Notes under the pieces: model-generated
What the model was told of the DNA's origin: nothing
The model's input: only the letters and a program-made list of their open reading frames with translations
Databases searched by the model: none
Shown here: positions 1-11,900 of the stretch, piece by piece
Numbering within the stretch: the stretch's first letter is position 1
Layout of the letters: each line of letters opens with the position of its first letter
Translations under genes and position numbers: made by a program
DNA from: Boswellia sacra
Taxonomy: Eukaryota > Streptophyta > Magnoliopsida > Sapindales > Burseraceae
Direction: 5' to 3'
NCBI GenBank assembly: GCA_013180625.2
Contig: SNVD02004800.1
Coordinates: forward strand, 62,001-126,000
DNA length: 64,000 bases

Positions 1-184
1 CTCATTTCATAAAAATACCGGAAACGAAACAAGTTTGTTTTATTGAAAATTTATCGTTTAACATACGAGAAATGAAATAAGGTTATTTAGTTCATATTGA
101 AATTTAGGTAACAAACGCTCAGAGTTCAAAAGTTTTTGAAACTAATACTTCTATATTATATTATATTATATTATATATATGAGT
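1..184. other. A+T-rich sequence, no gene seen
   Basis: Low-complexity A+T-rich DNA ending in a TATAT run at about 155-182. No coding frame or RNA gene is recognisable. Confidence 0.5.
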
Positions 185-955
185 GGGTCTATTTGTACTC
201 AAAAAAAGTACTCAACACCCATTATTTCATAAAAGATTTTATTCTTATAATACTTATTAATGAAATTACTTAAATAGACTTTAAATAAAAATTTTCACCA
301 CTCTTTCTTTCCCCTTATTCAAGAACCCTGGTACTTTATCTTTAATTTACATCTTTTCATCAATCATTGTACTGGTTCAATAGATAGAATTAGACAAAAA
401 ATATGGTGTTTTAATTTTGTTGAATCTTCCTATGTAAAGGGGAGAAAATAATTTATTTAATGGTGGGCGATAACCTTTTTTAAGACTGAAAATGGGCTTT
501 GCTGGCATCGGAAGATAGTAGATAGACTTGTAACTTTGGCATTCTGCAAATTCTGGAAAATTAAGTTTTGTCGTCGACAGCGTTTAAGCATTGCTGTAAA
601 ATCATAGGCAGGCAGCAAATTACAAGTAGTAGTCATATTTTAAACTTGAAACTTCGCATAGCCCTCTCAATATTAAGCACAAATTTACTCTGAAACGAGA
701 AATAGTATCTGAGAAGCCTTTTGACATCACAAAAAGGAGAAACGGGCAATGGGAAGCAGAAAATGATATAATATTATTAAAGAATTGCGCAATTAAAAAT
801 TTAAAGAAAGAGAGAAAGCTGATTTTTGGGAAAGGTTATTTTGGAAATATTAAAGGGTTTTTTATAGATTAAAAATATTTTTAAAAAATTTTAAATACTA
901 AATTATAAATAAAATGGGTGTTCAGATTACTTTTTTAGTTAAATAGCCCAACCCT
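185..955. repeat. Candidate non-autonomous DNA element with about 60-bp terminal inverted repeats
   Basis: The left end (GGGTCTATTTGTACTC followed by ...CAACACCCATTATTTC) reappears inverted at the right end, where the reverse complement reads GGGCTATTT...GAACACCCATTTTATT. Both arms keep an A-run followed by an AACACCCAT core. No convincing target duplication was found, because the right end abuts a (TA)n run at about 957-980. No coding capacity is seen inside. A MITE-like element is likely; the superfamily is unknown. Confidence 0.4.
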
Positions 956-1190
956 TTATATATATATATATATATATATAAAGTTTGGTGGTCTCAATTT
1001 CTTGGTTAAATAACACACCTTAAAGAAGCAAACATGACAGTCTTGGATTTACTCTTTCGAAACATTGCATATTTTAAGAGGAAAGCCCAAGTCAAACCAA
1101 AATTATTGTGCTGGGGCGAATTGGGTTGATTAAATTATGCCCACTCTAATGCCAATACCAATAGAAGATTGTGTACATCAGAAAAGGGCT

Positions 1191-2502
1191 GAGGTGGTGT
1201 TTATTTTAATCATTTAACACTTTTTAGATCTAAACACTTTTTAGAACTTAATTTATACCACTTAATAAGATGTTTGTTTGTTTTTTTAGATACCACTTAA
1301 AAAAAGTGAAAAGAGAATATTTTACCTTTAATGTGACTTTTTTATCTTTGTTAAAATGTAAAATGTTTATATTTATATTTATACAATTATTTAAAAATTA
1401 AATAGTTAATAAAATTAAATCAAAATTCTTTTTCATTTAAATAATTAATATTATATTTCTTACAACCTTTAAAAAATAATTATTAACTAAAATTAAATAA
1501 AAAATTCTTTTTCATTTAAATAGTTAATATTATATTATATAAACTCATATGATATTATTGTATAACTACTATATCATTAATATTATCAATTTTTAAAATT
1601 CATTCCTCCAATTAGATCAAATTTAAGCCATATCAATTTCTATAAAAAAAATTGTAAGAGTAGTATTTTATCTATTACATTTTGAGGACCATATTTGAAT
1701 CATAGACGAATAATCATATTAATTAAAGTGTTTTTCATTTTATAAACTTAAAAAGAAAAAAATTAATATGATCTTTTAACTGACAATATTAAATATTAAT
1801 TTTTTACTTTAAATTTACACTATTAAATAAAATAAAATGTCCTTAGCAATCTAATAAATAACTTTTGAAGTTTCAATAAAACTTTCCCTGTAATATGTAA
1901 TAAAATTCTATCAAATATATTATCTATTTTAAAACTCGCTATTTATAATGATATCAAATTTTTCAATAGTTATTATTAAACGTATTATTAGTTAATTAAT
2001 TTGAAATATTAATAGAAATAAATGAAAGTTTTCCAATTATAAAAAATATTTATCATATTTTAATATGGTAATTATAAATATAGTAATAAATGATATAACA
2101 ATTTGATAATAAGTACTAAAACAATCACAAATATACCAAAATTATACATTTTAATAAATTAAAATAATATTTATAAATAGAAATTTGATAAAATTTATAT
2201 TATTTTAATATTTAAGAATATTTATGGAATAAAATTTTTAACACCTCATTTAAACAATAATGATTAGAAAATTGGATAAACTTTATATTATTTTAATATG
2301 TAAGGATATTTATGGCATAAAATTTTTAACACCTCATTTAGACAATAATGATTAGAAAAAGTGATAAATTTTCATTTTTTCAATTAAGTGATTTATCACT
2401 TAAAATAAGTGCTAAATAGAAAAACAAATAAAAATTTTAAGATTTAGATTTAAACACTTTAAGTGTTAAGTGATAAGTGGAAGAAAATAAACATCATCTA
2501 AG
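1191..2502. repeat. A+T-rich dispersed element, about 1.3 kb, imperfect terminal inverted repeats
   Basis: The left end (GTGGTGTTTATTTTAATC..., then ACACTTTTTAGATCTAAAC) matches the reverse complement of the right end (GATGATGTTTATTTTC..., then AACACTT...AAATCTAAATC). The interior is nearly free of G and C and has no coding frame. Related copies lie at about 31520-32645 and 34130-34410; they share TTTAATGTGACTTTTTTA and the ATTAAATCAAAATT phrases. This is therefore a family of degenerate non-autonomous elements. Exact ends and target duplication are not settled. Confidence 0.5.
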
Positions 2503-3323
2503 CCTTCGGTGTAACGGATGCACCGAAGATCCTCTCCTAGAAAAGGTACATATTGTTTCAAATTTAAACTATATTCCAAGGGCTAACGTTAATAAGGTCA
2601 TGAAAGTATAATGCTATTTATAGCCAAATCATATAATTAAATCTACATTTCTAGATGGGATAAAATCTAATTTAATTCATGGTTGTCAAACCATTTATTA
2701 TAATTTTCTTTCATTCATTTTACATTTTACTCGTTCAATAATATTTTGTTACGTTAATCTGATTATTCATGTACTGTTACTTTTGAATGAATATTGTATA
2801 CTTTAAAAGCAATTAACCAAAAAAAAAAAGCCAAAAATTACCATGGAAAGTCTTTTAAAACCCTTAAGCAATATGAAGAGAGGCAAGCGAGTATTTTTGG
2901 AATTGAGAAGAGCCTAAACATCACTTCACTAATGTACAGAGGTCAGGACGGCTTCTGCTATTATTTGAACGCAATTACCAACCATCAAATTTCATTACTT
3001 CGCTAAGCAACACCACAGGCACAATATTCGTATGATAATTTGACAAAATTTTAAAGAGTTATTCTTTCAAACTATTTATACAAATTTATTCAAAACTATC
3101 GTATCATAAACACTAATTAAATTCCGAATTATTTAAAATACAAAATTAAATTATTCTTTATATTATAATTACCTAAAATAAAATTATAACACTAGCAAAT
3201 TAATCAAATTACCTAAAATATGAATCCATAAAATCAAAATCAAGAGTAAAAATTTCCATCGAAATTAAACGACAAAATCTGACAAACGAATTAAAATTTT
3301 GCATAAACTAACGCCTTTAACAG
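2503..3323. other. Intergenic sequence, no feature supported
   Basis: A+T-rich spacer upstream of the 3' end of the small minus-strand gene. A 70-codon open frame at 2794-3006 shows no recognisable composition or motif and is treated as chance. The part nearest 3323 probably contains the 3' UTR of that gene. Confidence 0.4.
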
Positions 3324-3764
3324 TCAAGAATTGGTAGAAGAAGGGTTAGTAGCAGTTCTAACAGCAGCCCAAATCTGGCCAATTCCCTTAACAACATGAG
3401 GCAAAACGCTTCCGATTCCATTTAAAGCAGCCCCAGAAGCAACCCCAAGAGCAAAAGTCTGGCCATACCCAGGCTTTGAGTCAACCTTCATATCAAGGAT
3501 GGCCAGCCTGCTGTTCACAACATCAATCTTTTTGGAAGCTTCAGCGACCAACTTGTCCTTCTTGTTCTTGTTGGCGGATGCAATGACTCTGAAGAGAACG
3601 TTTTGGAGATCTTCAATGACCTTGACGGAGGCTTGTTCTTGGTCTAGACCTTGAGTTGTGTAGTGGGAAATCAGTTCCTGAGGGGATGGCATTTTTTTCT
3701 TCTGGGTAGTAGTTGTGGATGATTTCTCTGTTGGGATTTTGGAAGGGAAGGTTGGTTGCTCCAT
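3324..3764 (-). CDS. Small conserved-looking plant protein of unknown function, 146 aa, single exon
   Basis: An uninterrupted minus-strand frame starts at ATG 3764 and ends with a stop at 3324. Its base composition is clearly more G+C-rich than the flanks, as expected for a real gene. The first 30 residues are Ser/Thr/Lys-rich (TTTTQKKK) and could be a disordered or organelle-targeting leader. Residues about 35-95 are charged and helix-prone (LDQEQASVKVIEDLQ, then NKKDKLVAEASKKIDVVNSR). Residues about 100-135 form a Gly/Ala-rich hydrophobic stretch (FALGVASGAALNGIGSVLP) that could associate with a membrane. I do not recognise a named domain. The coding quality argues for a genuine gene; the function is unknown. 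Confidence 0.72.
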   Translation of the reverse strand: MEQPTFPSKIPTEKSSTTTTQKKKMPSPQELISHYTTQGLDQEQASVKVIEDLQNVLFRVIASANKNKKDKLVAEASKKIDVVNSRLAILDMKVDSKPGYGQTFALGVASGAALNGIGSVLPHVVKGIGQIWAAVRTATNPSSTNS

Positions 3765-4489
3765 TGTTTTTGTTTTTCAGAGAATTTTTTTGGTTTGGAG
3801 GACAAGAACCCTAAACAAATTTGGGGTTTTTGAGATAACGTTTGTGGTTTGGGAATTGGGAAGAGTAAAGAAGAAAAGGTTAATTTTCAGATATCACCGT
3901 GAACCCCTTATCGTGGCTGGTAGATAATATTGAACTGTCATTTATGCCCTCTATGAGATTAGAGAATACATCACTTTCTACTTCCGAGCTTTCAGCAACC
4001 CCATCATTTGCACAAACTAATTACCCCCAAATTAATAATGTTCTTTAGTTAAATATGTACCAAGGAAATATGTAACATAATCTGATATGATAAATTTGCG
4101 ATTCAATTGTTTTTTTTTTTTTTCAATTAGGCAAGCTACTTTTGATATATTTGAGAATTTATGAAGACAAGTAATATTATTCTTTTAAGTAAGCCCACGA
4201 GGATGTCATTATAGTCGCCAAGTAAAAGTGGATTTCCACCTACATAATTTACGTGGATTAACAAAATAACTATATATATTTTGGATTAAGTGAAAAAATT
4301 TCTTGAGTTTCAGCATAAAATTATCTTTTTATGTCTTAATCAAGTTTAATTTCAATAGACAAGAATATTCTTCTAAGTTTTTAGACACCCTAATATTGAT
4401 AGCATCGGACAAGTTACTATCTAAAATAAACAACTTATTTCATATCCCTTCTAACAACTTATCGTACACATATATTGGTCAATTGATAT
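3765..4489. other. Upstream region of the 146-aa gene and spacer
   Basis: Presumed promoter and 5' UTR of the minus-strand gene (the G-rich, T-rich stretch at about 3770-3930 looks like a leader), followed by A+T-rich spacer with a poly-T run near 4110. No further gene is seen. Confidence 0.4.
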
Positions 4490-5410
4490 TAAAGTTGACA
4501 GGGCTAAGAAATGCTCTCACCCCCATTGTTTAAAAAGTGACGATTAGCTCCACTTTAACACTTCTATTAAAGAAAACTTAACGGTATAACGGTATTGAAG
4601 TCTTTTTGCTGTTAAATATCAAATAAAAAAATTCTATTACACTTATCTAGCTCCAATCAATGACCTCTTGGCTAAAATTAACTTATGAACCACCTAGGCA
4701 GTGTGACACTTAAAGACATCAAGTTGCAATAAATTTATTTTACATAACATAGAATATAAATCATGAAATTTGTAATTAAAAATATAAGAAACATATCATA
4801 GAGTTAATCACTTTAAAATTAAGAAAAAATAATATGAATTAAATAGCAGTAAAAAATTATTAATTTAAAAGTTAAAAATCATCATAATTTATAATTATAA
4901 TAAATATATTTATAATTAAAAATGTAAGTTAATGATGGTAAATAAATGATAGAAAAATTATTAATTTAAAGTTAAAAATATGTTATAATTTATAAATTGT
5001 TTATTATAATTTTAAATTATTTATTTATCATCATCAATATCTTTTTAACTTTTAAATTAGTAATTTTTCTATTATTTAATTCACATTGTATATTCCTAAT
5101 TTAAAAGATAATTAATCTATGACATTTTTTTTATATTTTTAATTATAAATCTCATGAATTATATTCGATATTATGCTAAATGAATTTATTAAAATTTAAC
5201 ATTTTCAATTGCTACATTGCCCGCATGGTTCAAGTTAAATTTAATCAAGAGATTACAGGTCGAACCAGATAAATGTAATAAAATTTTCTTATTGAGCATT
5301 CAACAGCAAAAGAACTCTTCCACTACTAAATTTTCTATCGTCACTTTCCAAACAACTGGGGTAAGATTGTTTCTTAACCTAAACCTTAGGGGTATCACCG
5401 TTTTTCCCTC
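4490..5410. repeat. Foldback element with about 430-bp imperfect inverted arms
   Basis: The segment from about 4490 to 4880 can be aligned with the reverse complement of about 5030-5410 almost throughout. Matching landmarks are AAAGTGACGAT, TCTTTTTGCTGTT versus TTCTTTTGCTGTTGAA, ATTACACTTATCT versus ATTACATTTATCT, and TTTGTAATTAAAAATATAA versus TTTATAATTAAAAATATAA. The short centre (about 4880-5030) is A+T-rich. No transposase is present. The outer edge phrases (CTCTCACCCCC / TTAGGGGTATCACC) resemble ends of common plant non-autonomous elements. Boundaries are approximate and no target duplication was proven. Confidence 0.55.
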
Positions 5411-5966
5411 TAAACTTTGACTATAAAAATTAACTAATTATTTAATTAAGTCTAAAAATTTATCTAAGATTAAGTTGTTTATCACACATCCAACAACTTA
5501 CTTATATATGTCCTTGTAATTTCTACATTTTTCTATCCTATCAACAACCGATAGTTAATGAGCACTTGCACTACAAAGCTTCTTAGGTTATAGGTTCGAC
5601 GATTATAATTGAAATTTCATTAAAGTTTGACGTCAAAAATCATAATACATTTTACAATATAAATCTCACCTTTCATTCTTCACATGATATAACCACCATG
5701 ATCAGTTAGTTATACAACACAATCTGAAACGTAGTGCGATGGTTGCATGGATGAGTGATAAGGGAAAAAAAAATAGAATTAAACACTACTAACATCTCTT
5801 ATTCAATCAAAGGAAAATTTTTGTATGACTAGCAATCAGGCACCCTTGATATACATCATCAGAACACCTATCTCTATATTTGCAAGATACATCTGTGGGG
5901 ATTCAAGCGTAATGGGTGCCGTATGTTATGCTGAAAACTGGAATAGTCGATCATATTAACATACTC
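5411..5966. other. Spacer and 3' flank of the pyrophosphatase gene
   Basis: A+T-rich spacer. The part from about 5830 to 5966 lies just downstream of the minus-strand stop codon and is the likely 3' UTR; no clear polyadenylation signal was assigned. No other gene is seen. Confidence 0.4.
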
Positions 5967-8900
5967 TCACAGGAAGATTGGAGCCATCACAAGTGTTATG
6001 GTGGCAAGCATTTTTATGAGCACATGAATTGAAGGTCCAGCAGTGTCTTTGAATGGGTCTCCCACACTGCACATCAAGGAGAGATCACACAGTTAACTGC
6101 TGAGAATTCAGAGATCTATAAAACAACTACAAGACTTACGTATCTCCGGTGACTGCTGCTTTATGAGTTTCACTCCCTTTGCCTCCGAGGGCCCCAGTCT
6201 CTATGAACTTCTTTGCATTATCCCATGCACCTCCTGCTGTGTTCAAGAAAAGAGCCATAAGAATACCAGAGACCGTTGCAAACATCAGCAGAGCAGCCAC
6301 AACTTTAGCCCCAAGTAAAGGATGTCCTGTATAGTATCCCAAAATCCGGAACATCAAACCTGCAGGCAATATAAAGCAAATTCAATTACACTCTTCATGA
6401 ACTAGCATATAAAACAAGCAAACAGAAAATAGTAAAAATAAATAAATAAATACAGTAGAAAGGTAACAGTGTTCTAGAACTTGCGAAGAGGCACGTCATA
6501 AAACAGCCAAGCTCATGCATATACAGTTTCTTGACATGACATCTAAGTACTGCTATAGCAGTAAAATAACAGGGATTTTGGCATATGATTTCAATAGTTT
6601 GTCCAAGCATATTGACTAAGTCAAAAGCTGGCATTGATGCTATCATGGGCTATCAGTTGCTAAAAAACAACATTAATAAGTGAAACAATATCAAAACTTA
6701 TGATATCCAACAATAGTTAAAGCAATGCTTTAACTCGTGAAACTACAAGATATCTTTTACAGTTGTTTTCCTCATCTCAACTCTCAATTCAATTAAAACT
6801 ACACAACCAATGATTGGCTTCCTAATGGATCCACCACATGGGTTTCCTGACACCTCCAATAGTCATTAAGTAAATCAAGATAACAATGACAATAACAATT
6901 AAACACAAAATTACTATTGATGCCATCACCACCATCATTAATAGTGTTAGACAAGGGGAAAAAAAGGTTAAAGAAATTGGAACCTACCAAGCACAATTGG
7001 TGATATAATAGCCAAAGCACCAGGTTTTATCATCTCCCGCAAAGATGCAGATGCTACAATGGCGACACAGCGACCATAGTCTGGTTTCTCCTTGTACTCC
7101 TGCATTGAGCATGTAAAAGATATCATCAGTAGATTGAAAAGTAAAACAAAGACAATAACATAGAAACTTAATACTCACCATGATACCTGGCCTCTCAATA
7201 AATTGTCTTCTTACTTCATTAACAACCTCCTGAGCAGTTCTGCCAACTGCAGAACAAGCCCATGCACTAAATAAGAAAATAAGCATTGACCCCAACAATC
7301 CACCAACAAAAACTTCCGGAATGGCAATATCAACCTGAATGTCAATTAATATAACAAGTAAGACAAGAAGCATCAAGCATTAAATGACGTAATTGATCAA
7401 AGTAGACCGGCTGTGTCTACCTCTTTAAAAGGTTCATGAGCAAAGGCAGCTACTTCATCCATATAAGCACTAAAAAGAAGAAAAGACGCAAGTGCTGCAG
7501 ACCCGATGGCAAATCCTTTAGTTGTTGCTTTTGTAGTATTCCCAACCGCATCAAGAACATCAGTGATCTCCCTAACACTTTCTGGCTGTTCACAACACAT
7601 TTATTTAATTTGTATTCACCAGAATAAATGAGTAGAAACCCAAAAACCAAAAAAAAAAAAAAAAAGAAAAAAGATTCAAAGACTTTACTATTCCTAAAGC
7701 TTACCTGTTGACTCATTTCCACTATACCACCAGCATTATCAGCTATTGGGCCAAACATATCCATAGTGAGAACATAGGCAGCAGTGCTAAGCATTCCCAT
7801 AGTTGCAACAGCTGTGCCAAACAATCCACCAGTAGGGTTCCCAGATTCATCCACCAGTCCGGATGTTTGGCCCAACCAATAAGCTGACACAATTGACACA
7901 CTAATCACAATAACAGGAAGAGCTGTTGATTCCAGGCCCAAACTTACTCCTGCAATGATGTTAGTCCCATGACCCGTAGAGCTAGAAAGAGCTAATGTGC
8001 GTACAGGCTCATGCTTGTAATCAGTGTAGTACTTGGTGATCCAGACAAAAACATATGCCGTGATGATACCAACCAGTCCACACAAGGCAAAGTTCAACCA
8101 TGCAGAAGGTGCTTGTTCCGTATAAAGCAACCAACGGGTAGACTGTAATTTAATTCAAAAATCAACAGCAAAATCAAATGTCAGAACTCAAACCAATGAC
8201 AGAAAATCGTGGCTCTAAAAATCAGACTCTAACTATGGCAGCAAAGGATTCGTTTTTGTGGAAAAAGATGACAGAAAAAAGAATTGCAGCAGAAAATAGT
8301 AAAAGAAGCAATAGACTTACTGCACCAAACGTTAGAACAGCAAGAAGTATTGTAATAGAGTATCCTTTCTGAAGAATTGCCATTGGATCCTCAATAGGTG
8401 CCTTCACACTGGAGTCACGAGTGCTCCGAATTGAAAGTATTCCAACAGACGAGATAACCAGATCAAATGAGTGAACAACAAGAGGAAACAAGATGAAGCC
8501 AGATGGATCTGCATTAACAATGAATCACAACGTAAGTCAACTAAGGAAGAAGATAACCTGTTTGAACCAATATTCAATTTATTGACAGGTCAAAGTGATA
8601 GACCTCCAATCAAATTTACTTATACTAGGCGACACCAAAAGTGATAACAAAGGAAGGGCAGAAATGTGAATTGTTATTTTCTGTTTTGTTTTTCTGTTTT
8701 GACGAGTGATGGATGAGCTGTGAGGGAGTTAGTTATCCTAGCCTAGGGGAGTGTGCAGAGTTAGTTAGGAAATATAAGAGGCAGATAGAGAGCAGAGGGG
8801 GGAATTGGGAACAAACATTTGAAAAGGAGAGGAATTCTCTTGGAGAGAGGCAGGGCTCTCGAAACTCCTGCCAAACAGCTAAATAAAACAAACCTGATTT

Positions 8901-11900
8901 CTCTTCAATCTATCTAAAATCAACTCTAATTTCCATTTCTAATTTCTAGATTTTGTCAAAGTTACAGTGTGTGTGTGTGAGTAATTCAGAGTCCTATCAC
9001 AAAGCATATCATGTAAAGCAGTGATGCAGCTAGCCACACATGCTATACGATAATTCATCATTTCATGTGTATTCCTAATTTAGTTACATGCTGATCTAAA
9101 ATCATACTTCACTGCTTCCATGAGTACAGCTTCATCATTAAGAGAAAATAATACAACTAAAGAAGAAGATAACCTGTTTGAACCAATAGTCAATTTATTG
9201 ATGGGATAACTACATAGACAACCCCAAGGTTTGGGCTAAGTAACACTCATCTCCCCCTAGATCAGATAGTAACATACTGACCCCCAATATCAGATGGCCG
9301 TTAAAAAATATTGATGACGTGAGGGCAATATAGGTATTTTAGTTAAAAAACAAATATCAATAAACTTAAGAAAAACTAAAATAAATAAAGAAATAATAAA
9401 AGTAAAATTCCTTCTCTCTTGATTCCTTCTATTTTCTTTGACTATCTTCTCTACCCTTCCAACTCTCTTTCGTCACATCTTACCAAAATCAGGCTTCTTC
9501 TCTCTTCTTTTCCATCTCTTCGCATCAAACCAAATCAAATAGTTGAATATCGACAACTCAATCTTCTTCATCATAACAAAATCTTACATGAAATAATAAA
9601 CCCTAACCTTAATCCTAGTTTTCTTAAAAACAAACCCCCTGTCAACACTACCACTGCCACCTCCTAAGAGGTACAATAAAAACCCATAAGGATACTGGAC
9701 AATGAAAGTAGAGAGTCAAATCTTCTAAAACCAAAAATCCCATTTCAACTACAACTTGTATTTTTTTTAAAAAAATAAAAATAAAAATGTAAGTTGCTGG
9801 CAAGTCTTCTGTCAGAACCACGAGAATCCCACTGGCCACTTCATAAGGCACCGTGTCGATCACGAACGGTCACCCACCCCACCAATTTGCAACATTTACT
9901 TAAACGCCGAATCCAATTAAGTCATCAAAATCATTGGTAAACTCATTAGAATCCAGCCGCCCCTAGCGCTATCTGCCATTATTAACCACCATATCTACAA
10001 ACGCCACCACTGCCAAAATGCAAATGACATAGCAAATGATATAGCACTGGCAATCACGGCTCCTCGGACCTACGAACATTGCCACTACCAAAAAACAAAA
10101 AACACAGCAGTGGCAAAGCATTACTCCTCACCACTCCATAGCCTTCGTCTTTGTTGTTGGTCAAAGAGAGAATGATGTTGAGATGGATTAGTGATGAAAC
10201 TAAATTCATGTTAAAGAGACGAGAGTTATGGGTTTTCATTTTGGAGAAGAAGCAAGAACCAGAGATGGTATAGTAAAGGTGCTGAGAGAGAAGAAGGCAG
10301 AGAGGGGAGAGAGAGGACTTTTTTTTTATGCGATACAACATAGTTTTGGGACTTACATTATGATATCAATAAATATGCAAATAGAGAGTACTGTAAAAAG
10401 AACCTTAAAGAAGAAACCCTTTGAATGGAAAAGGAAACTTTATCTACCTTCAATTTTACAACGTTGAGCCATTGTTCCCCCGAGTATCATAGCACTGATT
10501 ATTTCAGCTGCAATGCTTTCAAAAAGATCAGCACCTCGTGCAGCACAATCACCCACGTTGTCTCCGACCTACAATGCAATTTAGTTCAGTTATCAAACCA
10601 AATCATCGATTTCAGCATAATAGAGAAATTAAGAATAATAATAGGAAATTAGATGCAACAACAGCTAAAATAGTAGGAAAGCTAAACATACATGCACATG
10701 TACGGACATAACCACATAAAGAGAGGAAAATGAAACTACAAAAATGTGTAAACAGTTTGAGCTTCCTCAGCTTCTGTTGTAGCCTCACAGCTGGATGTTT
10801 TACAGATAGCTCAAAGTCAAGTTTAGCACAAAACCAGTCTAACTACTCAATCCCATCAAAGAAAGATGCAAGTAGCACATCTAAAACTATAATGAATGTA
10901 ATATAATGAATACAATCCTCTTATATTGAAAGCGAATTAAAATTTAACAAACGCCTTTACCAGCAAATAAGTCTGCAGAACTATGAAATCAATGTGCTTC
11001 TGAATAATTGATTTGATGCTATGCCTAAAACTTCTGATTAAAGCATATGTTACTCTGAACAGAAAAACAGTTGCAAGAAACAGATACATGGAACTCTGAA
11101 CCTCATATGATAGTTACAGAACAGAACATAAAATAATCATTGATTTAGGATCAAATTCTTCACCCTAAAGAAATAGGCCAGTGTAAATGGAATTGTTGAA
11201 ATTAGACACATAATGGGCAGCTTAGCAAATCTTTATTAGTATAATGCTGTGTCATAACTTGCAAAATAGTGTATAAGTGCATTATGGGTTCTTTCCAATT
11301 CCCAAGGAATCTGAGCATGATCAAAGCAAATTTTTGGTCCTACAGAATTTAGTGTCATACTTCTAATTCAAATATTTTATCAACCTGGAGGTTCCTGCTC
11401 ATTTACCCCAAATATATCCTCAAAATGTTGATTAGGACAATACACGAAAAAATTGAATGGCAAACAACAAGCTGGAGCAAATAATGTTAACAATGATGGC
11501 AAAAAAGATGAACAAAAATACCAAATCTGCAATGACAGCAGGATTCCTTGGATCATCTTCAGGTATTCCCTGTTCCACTTTTCCAACAAGGTCTGCTCCA
11601 ACATCAGCTGCTTTAGTATATATTCCACCACCTAACTGAGCAAATAGCGCAACAAATGAAGCACCAAAACCATATCCCACAAGGAGAAGCGGCACTGGAA
11701 GAGAACAAGAAACAAATCAACATAATTATCATAAATTCAAATTCAAGTTTGATAAGTGTACAAACACAAACTAAATTCGATTACTAATGGTCAAACATAT
11801 AAAGGATAGAAGATATCATTGACGGCATGCTGGCCTATAGGCATTCTTAGAAACAGATCACGCTACAACACTGAGACCAAAGATGACCATTAATCATTCC

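Noticed and set aside
2794..3006. 70-codon ORF upstream of the small gene
   Set aside because: Lys/Asn-rich composition typical of A+T-rich non-coding DNA; no motif, no supporting context.
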